64,000 bases of DNA from the NCBI GenBank assembly GCA_002389645.1, contig DGQE01000035.1, positions 1 through 64,000 of the forward strand. Direction: 5' to 3'. A program made the position numbers and the translations under genes. Below are positions 44,316 through 51,775 of this stretch, in pieces. Numbering within the stretch: position 1 is the stretch's first letter; every line of letters begins with the position of its first letter. Source of the stretch: Flavobacteriales bacterium UBA4422. GTDB taxonomy: Bacteria; Bacteroidota; Bacteroidia; Flavobacteriales_G; Salibacteraceae. Under the pieces are notes generated by a model. That model worked only from the letters and a program-made list of their open reading frames with translations. It searched no databases and was not told the DNA's origin.

Positions 44316-45346
44316 AGCGCCGATTGAAATTGTTTCAAGAAACGAACGTCATTCTCGAATATCATTCGAATATCTGGGATTTGAAAACGCTGCATGGCGC
44401 TACGCTCTAAACCCATTCCAAAAGCAAATCCTGAATATTTTTCTGGGTCAATGTTTGAACTTTCTAGAACCGCAGGGTCAACCATTCCGCAACCCATCAC
44501 TTCTAGCCAGCCAGTTCCTTTTGTGATTCGATAATCCAACTCGTTTTCTAAACCCCAATACACATCCACTTCAGCGCTTGGTTCTGTAAATGGGAAATAA
44601 GAAGGTCGCAAACGAATTTTACTTTTCCCGAAAAACTCCTTAGCAAAGTATTCGAGGGTTTGTTTCATGTCAGCGAAAGTCACGCCTTCATCTATGTATA
44701 GCCCCTCGATTTGGTGGAAAATACAATGAGATCGAGCCGAAACAGCCTCATTTCTAAAAACTCTACCGGGAGCTATTACACGAATAGGAGGTTTTTGCTC
44801 AGACATTACTCGAACTTGAACAGACGAAGTGTGTGTCCTTAGAACATAGTCATCAGACCCGTTTGGGTTTTTAACAAAAAACGTGTCTTGCATATCTCGA
44901 GCGGGATGCTCAGGTGGAAAGTTGAGGGCAGAAAAGTTATGCCAATCATCTTCAATTTCAGGGCCCTCTGCCACAGAAAACCCAATTCCATGAAAAATAT
45001 CAATTATTTCTCGCTTGATGATTGAAATAGGATGTTCAGCCCCAAGATCAAAAAGAGTTCCTGGCCTTGTTAGATCTAATTGTGAGGCGTTTGAAGAGGC
45101 GGAAGAGTTTAGGGAAGACTTCCATTCTTCTACTTTTGACTCAGTCTTAGATTTTAATTGGTTTAGCTGCTTACCGAAGGCGCGCTTCTCTTCTGAAGAA
45201 ACGGCCTTGAATTCTTCAAACAGCTCTTTAAACACACCCTTAGACCCTAAATATTTGATTCTAAACTGTTCAGCCTCATCAGCTGTAGATGCTGTTAAAC
45301 CCTCAACCTCAGCCGTTAAGTTTTGTAGTTTCTCGGAAAAATTCAT
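44312..45346 (-). CDS. pheS: phenylalanine--tRNA ligase alpha subunit
   Basis: Class II synthetase subunit, 344 residues. A coiled-coil N-terminus (1-85) is followed by the catalytic domain with motif 2-like FRNEAVSARSHCIFHQIEGLY, the Phe-pocket block RPSYFPFTEPSAEVD, GWLEVMGCGMVDP and motif 3 GFAFGMGLERSAM. pheT is not in the window. A TATTTTCG box lies at 45351-45358, only 4 bases ahead of the ATG. Confidence 0.97.
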   Translation of the reverse strand: MNFSEKLQNLTAEVEGLTASTADEAEQFRIKYLGSKGVFKELFEEFKAVSSEEKRAFGKQLNQLKSKTESKVEEWKSSLNSSASSNASQLDLTRPGTLFDLGAEHPISIIKREIIDIFHGIGFSVAEGPEIEDDWHNFSALNFPPEHPARDMQDTFFVKNPNGSDDYVLRTHTSSVQVRVMSEQKPPIRVIAPGRVFRNEAVSARSHCIFHQIEGLYIDEGVTFADMKQTLEYFAKEFFGKSKIRLRPSYFPFTEPSAEVDVYWGLENELDYRITKGTGWLEVMGCGMVDPAVLESSNIDPEKYSGFAFGMGLERSAMQRFQIPDIRMIFENDVRFLKQFQSAL

Positions 45347-45350
45347 ACCG

Positions 45351-45358
45351 CGAAAATA
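45351..45358 (-). promoter_or_regulatory. possible internal -7 box (TATTTTCG) for pheS
   Basis: The minus strand reads TATTTTCG (TAnnTTCG), 4 bases before ATG 45346, within the 15-base gap to the cyclophilin gene. If used, the pheS mRNA would be leaderless. Confidence 0.35.
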
Positions 45359-45361
45359 AAC

Positions 45362-46174
45362 TTATTCAACCACCTTAATAGTCATTCTATGAGGTATAAC
45401 AGGGCTTTCACCATTCTTTTTAATGGAGGCAAGTTTGTCAATCACATCTATACCCTCAACCACCTGACCGAAAACCGTGTACTGCTTATCTAAAAAAGGC
45501 GTTCCACCGAAAGAACTATAAGTTTCAATTTGCTCAGGAGAGTACGAAAACTCTTGTTTTTCGAAACGAGCGTCAATTAATGGGCTCACTTCTTCCATCA
45601 CGGCTTTTATATCGTCTTGATTACCCTCTTCCTGAGCTGTTTTGATTCGTGTAACATATTCAGCGTTTTCAGGCTCAGAGAAGAATTCACGAGAAATTGC
45701 GTTTTTGTGATCGAAGTTTAGACGGTCTTCAAACTTTTTAAGCTCAGTAGGAGATGTTTTTTTCCCTTGAACGATATAAAACTGACTTCCAGAGCTTTCT
45801 CTCTCTGGGTTTACATTATCACCTTTTCTAGCTGCGGATAGAGCGCCCTTTTGATGGAATAGCTCTGGGTGAATTTCCGCGGGGATAGTATATCCCGGAC
45901 CGCCCCCACCAGGAGCGCCTTCAGCACCTTCCTTTGAGTTTGGGTCACCACCCTGAATCATAAAGTTCTCGATTACACGATGAAAAGAGGTTCCATCATA
46001 AAAACCCTTCTTTGCTAACGTTATAAAATTATCTCTGTGGGCAGGTGTTTCATTGAATAATTCCACAACCATATTTCCTGAATCTGTTTCAATGATAAGC
46101 CGAGAGCGCTTTTCCTGTGCAAAAGAGCTTAAAGAAACTAAGATAAAAAGAGATGAAATTAGCGTTAGTTTCAT
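45362..46174 (-). CDS. cyclophilin-type peptidyl-prolyl cis-trans isomerase
   Basis: 270 residues from ATG 46174 with a signal peptide (MKLTLISSLFILVSLSSFAQ). Cyclophilin blocks: TPAHRDNFITLAKKGFYDG, SFHRVIENFMIQGGDPN, SSGSQFYIVQG and YTVFGQVVEGIDVIDKLA. An insertion of about 60 residues (about 150-215) before the last strands is typical of Bacteroidota members. Periplasmic folding role is inferred. It is 15 bases upstream of pheS. Confidence 0.92.
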   Translation of the reverse strand: MKLTLISSLFILVSLSSFAQEKRSRLIIETDSGNMVVELFNETPAHRDNFITLAKKGFYDGTSFHRVIENFMIQGGDPNSKEGAEGAPGGGGPGYTIPAEIHPELFHQKGALSAARKGDNVNPERESSGSQFYIVQGKKTSPTELKKFEDRLNFDHKNAISREFFSEPENAEYVTRIKTAQEEGNQDDIKAVMEEVSPLIDARFEKQEFSYSPEQIETYSSFGGTPFLDKQYTVFGQVVEGIDVIDKLASIKKNGESPVIPHRMTIKVVE

Positions 46175-46238
46175 AGTAGGTTTTTCTTTTAATCGATGAA
46201 TCACAAAGTTTAGCGAAAATTCCGACTTATAATTATGT

Positions 46239-46246
46239 TATTTTTG
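46239..46246 (+). promoter_or_regulatory. -7 box (TATTTTTG) for the small lipoprotein gene
   Basis: A perfect TAnnTTTG match, 21 bases before ATG 46268. It lies inside the frame extension starting at ATG 46235, which is therefore unlikely to be the start. Confidence 0.55.
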
Positions 46247-46267
46247 ACAGCCTTTATATTTAATCAC

Positions 46268-46672
46268 ATGAAAAGAGTTTTTCAAGTATCACTAATTCTT
46301 GTTTCCGTTTGTGCAGTCCTTTTCGCTTCATGCGATAACACCCCAGACCCAGGAGTGGCAGAGGTGAAGGTTTATGATGAAAACAACGTTGCTCAAAGTG
46401 GAATTAAAGTAACCATGTTTTGCACAGAGCCAGGGTGTGTTGTAACTAGACAAGGAAGAACGAATAGCGTTGGCGTTTATACACAAGAATTTGAGCTTCC
46501 AGTAGTTTTAAGGGTAAGAGCGGTTCGATATGATACAACAACTACAACAACAGGCCTTCCACCAAATGTAATTACAAGAATTACGGTTGACTCATTGTGC
46601 GGAGAAGGGTTTGTTCAAGTAGAGAATGATGAGATCACTTCTGAGACCATTACCATTCTTGAATGTAATTAA
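46268..46672 (+). CDS. small lipoprotein with an Ig-like (carboxypeptidase-regulatory-type) fold
   Basis: 134 residues. Lipobox LFASC after MKRVFQVSLILVSVCAV. The mature part reads like a single beta-sandwich (AEVKVYDENNVAQSGIKVTMF, GRTNSVGVYTQEFELPV, LRVRAVRYDTTT). Four to five Cys in the mature part could form disulfides. Unknown function. Its 3' end overlaps the opposite gene by 23 bases. Confidence 0.75.
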   Translation: MKRVFQVSLILVSVCAVLFASCDNTPDPGVAEVKVYDENNVAQSGIKVTMFCTEPGCVVTRQGRTNSVGVYTQEFELPVVLRVRAVRYDTTTTTTGLPPNVITRITVDSLCGEGFVQVENDEITSETITILECN

Positions 46673-46985
46673 TAATAGACTCTTTCATCAGTCTTTCTTG
46701 TTCTTGTGCGCTTAGCTTTGGCAAGGTTTCGCTTCGCGTAAAATGAGGCCACCCGTCTTTATCTTTTCCTTCAAAAACATAATAACCAAAGGGTTCTAAC
46801 AGAGAGCAAACAGCAATGTGAATAACATCAATCTTTTGATCTTTATTCAACCTTCGAGGTCCTTGCCCTAGCTCATTTAGCCCTATTAAAAATAAGGCGG
46901 CTTGCAGGTCTATCGGTTGTTCAAACCGTTTTTCCATTTTCTCCATCGCCTCTTTCCAACCCTGTTCAAAATCCTGTTCAATCAT
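46650..46985 (-). CDS. conserved hypothetical protein (small, Bacteroidota)
   Basis: 111 residues from ATG 46985; GTG 46988 directly before it is an alternative. No signal peptide, mixed charged sequence with LQAALFLIGLNELGQGPRRLNKDQKIDVIHIAVCSLL and GYYVFEGKDKDGWPHF pieces separated by short stretches. It resembles a small cytoplasmic protein seen in many flavobacteria; no function known to me. The -7 box is 5 bases before the ATG. Confidence 0.75.
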   Translation of the reverse strand: MIEQDFEQGWKEAMEKMEKRFEQPIDLQAALFLIGLNELGQGPRRLNKDQKIDVIHIAVCSLLEPFGYYVFEGKDKDGWPHFTRSETLPKLSAQEQERLMKESIINYIQEW

Positions 46986-46990
46986 CACAC

Positions 46991-46998
46991 CAAAAGTA
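46991..46998 (-). promoter_or_regulatory. -7 box (TACTTTTG) for the small conserved gene
   Basis: The minus strand reads TACTTTTG, ending 5 bases before ATG 46985. It lies only 24 bases from the divergent cvpA box. Confidence 0.55.
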
Positions 46999-47002
46999 TA
47001 TC

Positions 47003-47023
47003 AGGCCGTTGATCTCTCGGCCT
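47003..47023. repeat. inverted repeat AGGCCG-N9-CGGCCT between divergent promoters
   Basis: Perfect 6-base arms at 47003-47008 and 47018-47023 around a 9-base centre. GC-rich arms in an AT-rich spacer, placed between the two outward -7 boxes (46991-46998 and 47023-47030). An operator or a hairpin is possible. Confidence 0.5.
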
Positions 47024-47030
47024 ACATTTG
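47023..47030 (+). promoter_or_regulatory. -7 box (TACATTTG) for cvpA
   Basis: A perfect match ending 4 bases before ATG 47035; predicts a leaderless mRNA. Confidence 0.55.
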
Positions 47031-47034
47031 ACAC

Positions 47035-47574
47035 ATGGATTTTAACCACTGGGACATTATTCTGTTTATACCTCTGCTTTTTGCTGCTTGGAAAGGGTTT
47101 CAAAAAGGCCTCATCATTGAGTTAGCTTCAATTGCTGCGCTGATAGCGGGAATTTATATAGCAGTTAACTTTTCTGAAATTACCGCTGAAAAACTTAAAG
47201 ATTGGTGCGAAATTGAAGGTTCTTGGTTAGGATACCTTTCTTTCATCGTCACTTTTGTGGCCGTTGTTTTTGGGGTTTATGCTTTAGCAAAGGTGGTGGA
47301 GAAGGCGGTGAACATGGCGGCCCTTAAGTTCGTAAATAAAATTGCTGGGATGGCTTTTGGTACATTAAAAGTGGCGCTCATCATCTCTATCGTCCTCAAT
47401 CTTTTTGGTTGGTTAGATCGCTACATTCCGGTATTATCAAAGTCAGAGCCGAGTAAAAGCTTGCTTTTTAACCCCGTTAAGTCTATTGCTCCAACAGCTT
47501 TGCCAGTGTTAATGGACACAGAATGGCTATCCAGCGCAGTGGAAATGCTCGCGCCTAAAAGTGAAGAAGAGTAG
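47035..47574 (+). CDS. cvpA: CvpA family membrane protein
   Basis: 179 residues with four predicted membrane helices. The N-terminus HWDIILFIPLLFAAWKGFQKGLIIELASIAAL and the later AGMAFGTLKVALIISIVL are typical of the colicin V production protein family. CvpA has envelope-stress roles in proteobacteria; the molecular function is not settled. It converges with pgk, 4 bases apart. Confidence 0.88.
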   Translation: MDFNHWDIILFIPLLFAAWKGFQKGLIIELASIAALIAGIYIAVNFSEITAEKLKDWCEIEGSWLGYLSFIVTFVAVVFGVYALAKVVEKAVNMAALKFVNKIAGMAFGTLKVALIISIVLNLFGWLDRYIPVLSKSEPSKSLLFNPVKSIAPTALPVLMDTEWLSSAVEMLAPKSEEE

Positions 47575-47578
47575 TGGG

Positions 47579-48754
47579 CTATTTAATAGCAGCTACGCCT
47601 GGAAGGGTCTTCCCCTCCAATAGCTCTAACAATGCTCCTCCACCAGTCGAAACGTAACTAACATCATCAGTAAGGTTGAATTTTTTAACCGCTGCCACTG
47701 AGTCTCCTCCCCCTACTAAACTGTATGCTTTAGATGCCGCTATCATTTCGCCTAATGCCTTAGTGCCATTCTTAAACTTTTCCATTTCAAATACGCCAAG
47801 CGGCCCGTTCCAAAGTATGGTTTTACTCGAGGCAATTACTTCACGATAAGCCTCAATAGCTTTTGGCCCAACGTCTAACCCCATCCATCCATCTTGAATT
47901 TTCATAGAAGAAACAACCTTAGTATTCGCATCATTACTAAAAGCGTCTGCAACTATGCTGTCTTCTGGTAACAAAACAGTCACTCCTTTTTCTTTCGCGG
48001 CCTTTAGAATGTTTCTTGCCGTTTCTAGATATTCGTCTTCCACCAATGAGCTTCCAATACTACCTCCTTGTGCTTTGAAAAACGTGTATGCCATTCCCCC
48101 CCCAATAATCAGGTTATTAATTTTATCTAATAGATGAGTGATGACATCAATTTTGCTGCTCACTTTGGCCCCACCAATAATGGCTGTGTAAGGGTGTTCA
48201 GCGCTTTGAAGCACACGCAGGCCGTTTGCTACTTCGGCATCCATTAGGTATCCAAATAGCTTTTCTTTCATGAATTTGGCAACAACTGTTGTTGAAGCAT
48301 GTGCTCTGTGAGCGGTTCCAAAGGCGTCATTAACATAAACATCACCGTGCTTGCTTAGTTCCTTAGCAAAAGCTTCATCACCCGCGGTTTCTTCTTTATA
48401 AAACCTCAGGTTTTCCAGCAACAAGACTTCTCCTGACTTTAAGCTTGACGAAGCCAATAAAGCTGACTCGCCAATACAATCATCGGTAAATTGAACGGGA
48501 GAATTAATTTGACTCTCCAGTGTTTTTACGATGTGCTTGAGAGAAAACTTGTCTTCTGGGCCATTTTTTGGCCTGCCCAAGTGAGACATTAATACTACTG
48601 AGCCGCCATCTGCAAGTATTTTTTTTATTGTTGGAGAGGCTGCAGCAACTCGAGTTGCATCTGTTACATTAAGCCGTTCGTTAAGTGGAACATTAAAATC
48701 TACGCGGATTAAAGCCCTTTTACCGTTAAAATTGAAAGAATCTATTGATGACAT
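47579..48754 (-). CDS. pgk: phosphoglycerate kinase
   Basis: Glycolytic ATP-forming enzyme. 391 residues from ATG 48754. Signature [12 protein letters not shown], substrate block [31 protein letters not shown], the nucleotide site GGAKVSSKI and the end [28 protein letters not shown]. The longer frame to 48805 contains the -7 box and is rejected. Confidence 0.98.
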   Translation of the reverse strand: MSSIDSFNFNGKRALIRVDFNVPLNERLNVTDATRVAAASPTIKKILADGGSVVLMSHLGRPKNGPEDKFSLKHIVKTLESQINSPVQFTDDCIGESALLASSSLKSGEVLLLENLRFYKEETAGDEAFAKELSKHGDVYVNDAFGTAHRAHASTTVVAKFMKEKLFGYLMDAEVANGLRVLQSAEHPYTAIIGGAKVSSKIDVITHLLDKINNLIIGGGMAYTFFKAQGGSIGSSLVEDEYLETARNILKAAKEKGVTVLLPEDSIVADAFSNDANTKVVSSMKIQDGWMGLDVGPKAIEAYREVIASSKTILWNGPLGVFEMEKFKNGTKALGEMIAASKAYSLVGGGDSVAAVKKFNLTDDVSYVSTGGGALLELLEGKTLPGVAAIK

Positions 48755-48771
48755 AGCGCTAATTTGATCGG

Positions 48772-48779
48772 CAAAATTA
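48772..48779 (-). promoter_or_regulatory. -7 box (TAATTTTG) for pgk
   Basis: The minus strand reads TAATTTTG, 17 bases before ATG 48754. A TTG lies 23 bases further upstream. It overlaps a plus-strand near-match TAACTTTA (48778-48785) that could serve holB. Confidence 0.55.
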
Positions 48780-48810
48780 ACTTTAAGCCCGAAAGAAGTA
48801 AGCAAAGCAC

Positions 48811-49962
48811 ATGAGGAGAAGTGAAATTCCAGGTCAGGAAGAGTTAAAGGCGGTGATATCGAGACTTATAGATGATGAGAGGGTTCCGCACGCGCTTCTT
48901 TTTCAAGGTGTAGAGGGTGGCGCGAGTTTGCCTTTGGCGCTTTATCTCACACAATATTTGATGTGCGATAATAGACAACATGGGGATGTTTGTGGTGAAT
49001 GTTCTTCGTGTTTGAAAAACCAAACCTTAACGCATCCGGACGTGCATGTGGTTTTGCCTATTAATACCAATAAAGAGGTAAAGGTTAAGACGAAAGACCT
49101 GCATTCTGATCTTTATTCAGAAGATTGGAGGGACACGATTACAAAGAACCCGTATTTGTCATTGCAGCAATGGTACACGGCAATAGCCATAGAGAAGAAA
49201 CAAGGGTTTATTGGCGCTGGAGAAAGTAAAGAGCTTAGAAGTAAGTTAGCACTTAGGTCGTATGAGGGAAAGAGCAGGGTTTTCATTATCTGGCATGCTG
49301 ATCGTATGAATCAAGAGTTTGGAAATAAGATGCTTAAGAACTTTGAGGAGCCAAATCCAAACACGGTTTTTATTCTTGTTTCAGAATCACCGTCCAAATT
49401 ACTGCCTACAATTATATCACGGGTTCAACGCTTTCAAGAAGAGTATTATTCTGATGCAGAGATTGCCGGTTTTTTGATGGAAAGGTTTGAGCTGGATAAA
49501 AATGAGGCAATGAATCTAGCGTTTCGCGCAGAAGGAAACCTTCAAGCAGCGGTAAAGGAAGCTTCTGATGCGGGCGATCCGTGGCTGGAGGTGTTCAGAG
49601 ACTGGATGAGAATGTCTTATCGAAGAGACCTTCATGAGTTGTATGGTTGGAGTGAAAAAATGTCCGCTAACACAAGAGAAACGCAGCGTGTTTTCATTGA
49701 TTCTGCTTTAAAAGTTCTTGATCGTTGTTTCAGAATGGGGTGGCTTGACATTCACATTCCAATGGAGGGTGAGGAAGCTGATTTTTACAAGAACTTCTCG
49801 CCGTTTATTAATGCTTCCAATGTAAAAGGTTTTATGGACATCTTAGAGGAAGCTGCGTTTCATATTGACCGATATGTAAGCCCTCGAATTGTGTGGTACG
49901 ATACAAGCATTAAATCAGTAAGGCTTGTGCATCAAGGGAAAAAGGCGACCGCTTCTTCTTAG
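48811..49962 (+). CDS. holB: DNA polymerase III delta' subunit
   Basis: Clamp-loader subunit, 383 residues. It has the delta' N-terminal layout: [14 protein letters not shown] with a degenerate P-loop, the zinc-binding module [28 protein letters not shown], the sensor block [23 protein letters not shown] and [20 protein letters not shown]. Loss of the P-loop Lys is normal for delta'. First gene of the plus-strand run to 58385. Confidence 0.93.
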   Translation: MRRSEIPGQEELKAVISRLIDDERVPHALLFQGVEGGASLPLALYLTQYLMCDNRQHGDVCGECSSCLKNQTLTHPDVHVVLPINTNKEVKVKTKDLHSDLYSEDWRDTITKNPYLSLQQWYTAIAIEKKQGFIGAGESKELRSKLALRSYEGKSRVFIIWHADRMNQEFGNKMLKNFEEPNPNTVFILVSESPSKLLPTIISRVQRFQEEYYSDAEIAGFLMERFELDKNEAMNLAFRAEGNLQAAVKEASDAGDPWLEVFRDWMRMSYRRDLHELYGWSEKMSANTRETQRVFIDSALKVLDRCFRMGWLDIHIPMEGEEADFYKNFSPFINASNVKGFMDILEEAAFHIDRYVSPRIVWYDTSIKSVRLVHQGKKATASS

Positions 49963-50003
49963 ATTAATTCAAAGTAGTTTTGCAACACTGAATAAAGAAA
50001 TAT

Positions 50004-51296
50004 ATGGGATGCGGAAATTGTGGCAGTGGAGGATGTGGAACATCACCAGCAGGGTGTAAAAACAACGGTAATTGCGGAACAAGCGGGTGTAATAAATTAG
50101 ATGTTTTTGATTGGTTGACAGGAATGGAGCGAACCGCTTCTGGTGAGTCTGAGTTTGTTGAGGTTAGATTCAAGAACACGAGAAAAGAGATCTTTAAAAA
50201 TTCAGAACACCTTTCTTTAATAGTTGGAGAAGCTGTGGCTGTTGAGGCGCCTACTGGTCACGATATTGGAATGGTTTCATTGACAGGGGAGTTGGTTAAA
50301 TTTCAAATGAAAAAGACAGGTGTTTCACCGAATAGCCGCGACCTAAAAAAGATTTATAGAAAAGCTCACGAGGGAGATCTTGAGGTATACCGAGAGGCGA
50401 GGGCGATGGAAGAAGACGCAATGTTCAAGGCTAGAAAAGTGGTCAGAGACATGGGTTTAAACATGAAAATATCAGACGCAGAATACCAGGGCGACAGAAA
50501 CAGAGTGACATTTTTCTACATAGCCGAAGAGCGGGTGGACTTTAGAGAGTTGATCAAGGTTTTAGCAGATATGTTTAGGGTTCGAATTGAGATGCGTCAA
50601 ATTGGCTCAAGACAAGAAGCGGGGCGATTAGGGGGTATTGGGTCATGTGGCCGAGAGTTATGCTGCAGTACATGGCTTACGGATTTTAGAACTGTTTCTA
50701 CTTCCGCAGCGCGATATCAGCAACTGAGCATTAATCCAATGAAAATGGCTGGCCAATGTGGCAAACTGAAGTGCTGCTTGAACTATGAGTTAGACTCGTA
50801 TATGGATGCGATAAAAGACTTCCCAGACCATAAAATAAAACTGAAAACTAAGAAAGGAACAGCTTTTCACCAGAAAAGTGACATTTTCAAGGGCATGATG
50901 TGGTATGCTTATGAAGACAATTTCAGTGAGTTTATTCCGTTAGAGATTGACCGCGTAAAAGAGGTTATAGCGCTGAATGCAAGCGGAAAAATTGTTGATG
51001 ATCTGTCTAAATATTCATTTGTTGAAGACACAGGTCCTGTTGAGTTAAAGTTTGACAACGTGGTTGGCCAAGAAGACCTAACCAGGTTTGATAGACCAAA
51101 AGGCAACAAGAAAAATAAAAAACGAAGAAAGCCTAACCATAGCGGTAATAAGCCTCAAAACGGGCATAAAAAAGCTCACTCTAACGCAGGGCCAACAGCT
51201 CAATCTAAAGACGAAAAACCGAATAGAAATAAAAAGCGTAGGCCGAATAGAAATAAGGGAAACGACAAAGGCCCGTCTCAAAAAGACAATTCATGA
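50004..51296 (+). CDS. ricT: PSP1-domain protein RicT
   Basis: 430 residues. An N-terminal segment with six Cys (3, 6, 11, 18, 24 and 29) is followed by the PSP1 core. The signatures are GIGSCGRELCCSTWL and GQCGKLKCCLNYELD. The last 85 residues are a Lys/Asn/Arg-rich, probably disordered tail. In Bacillus RicT belongs to an Fe-S-containing complex that aids RNase Y; the role in Bacteroidota is not known. gldH overlaps by 4 bases. Confidence 0.92.
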   Translation: MGCGNCGSGGCGTSPAGCKNNGNCGTSGCNKLDVFDWLTGMERTASGESEFVEVRFKNTRKEIFKNSEHLSLIVGEAVAVEAPTGHDIGMVSLTGELVKFQMKKTGVSPNSRDLKKIYRKAHEGDLEVYREARAMEEDAMFKARKVVRDMGLNMKISDAEYQGDRNRVTFFYIAEERVDFRELIKVLADMFRVRIEMRQIGSRQEAGRLGGIGSCGRELCCSTWLTDFRTVSTSAARYQQLSINPMKMAGQCGKLKCCLNYELDSYMDAIKDFPDHKIKLKTKKGTAFHQKSDIFKGMMWYAYEDNFSEFIPLEIDRVKEVIALNASGKIVDDLSKYSFVEDTGPVELKFDNVVGQEDLTRFDRPKGNKKNKKRRKPNHSGNKPQNGHKKAHSNAGPTAQSKDEKPNRNKKRRPNRNKGNDKGPSQKDNS

Positions 51297-51757
51297 GATT
51301 GACGGTGGTCCTTTTAGTGGGTTTATTTTTTCTCAACGCCTGTGACCAAAGTGTTGTGCTCAGTTCATCAACACCTGTTGAATCAGGAAAGTGGGGGTTT
51401 AATAACACACTTGAGGTTAATGCTGAAATGACTGATACGATAAGCCCTTTAAACTTTTACATTCAGGTGAGGCACGGATCAAACTACCAATATCAAAACA
51501 TTATTGTTTTTTTTAAAACCTATTTCCCTAATAATACCTATCAGGTTGATACGATTGATTGTCCTTTAGCAGAAAGGTCGGGTCGTTGGTATGGTTCAGG
51601 GCTTGGCGACCTGCTAGATAACCGTATAATGTTTAAAAGAAATGTGCAACTGCCGCAAGCAGGAAACTACAAGTTCGAACTTCAACACGCAATGCGATCT
51701 GATACTATTGAGGAGGTTTACGATATTGGATTGCGTATAGAAAAAGCCATTAACTAA
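51293..51757 (+). CDS. gldH: gliding motility lipoprotein GldH
   Basis: 154 residues with lipoprotein signal RLTVVLLVGLFFLNACDQ (lipobox LNAC). Family features: ESGKWGFNN, FYIQVRHGSNYQYQNIIVFF, DTIDCPLAERSGRWYGSGLG, and the ending MRSDTIEEVYDIGLRIEK. GldH is needed for gliding in Flavobacterium johnsoniae but is found widely, including in non-gliders, directly after ricT. Confidence 0.9.
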   Translation: MRLTVVLLVGLFFLNACDQSVVLSSSTPVESGKWGFNNTLEVNAEMTDTISPLNFYIQVRHGSNYQYQNIIVFFKTYFPNNTYQVDTIDCPLAERSGRWYGSGLGDLLDNRIMFKRNVQLPQAGNYKFELQHAMRSDTIEEVYDIGLRIEKAIN

Positions 51758-51775
51758 ATTGCGAATCAGCGATTT

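Noticed and set aside
48811..49962. Degenerate P-loop in holB
   Set aside because: The delta' subunit normally does not bind ATP, so loss of the P-loop Lys is expected.
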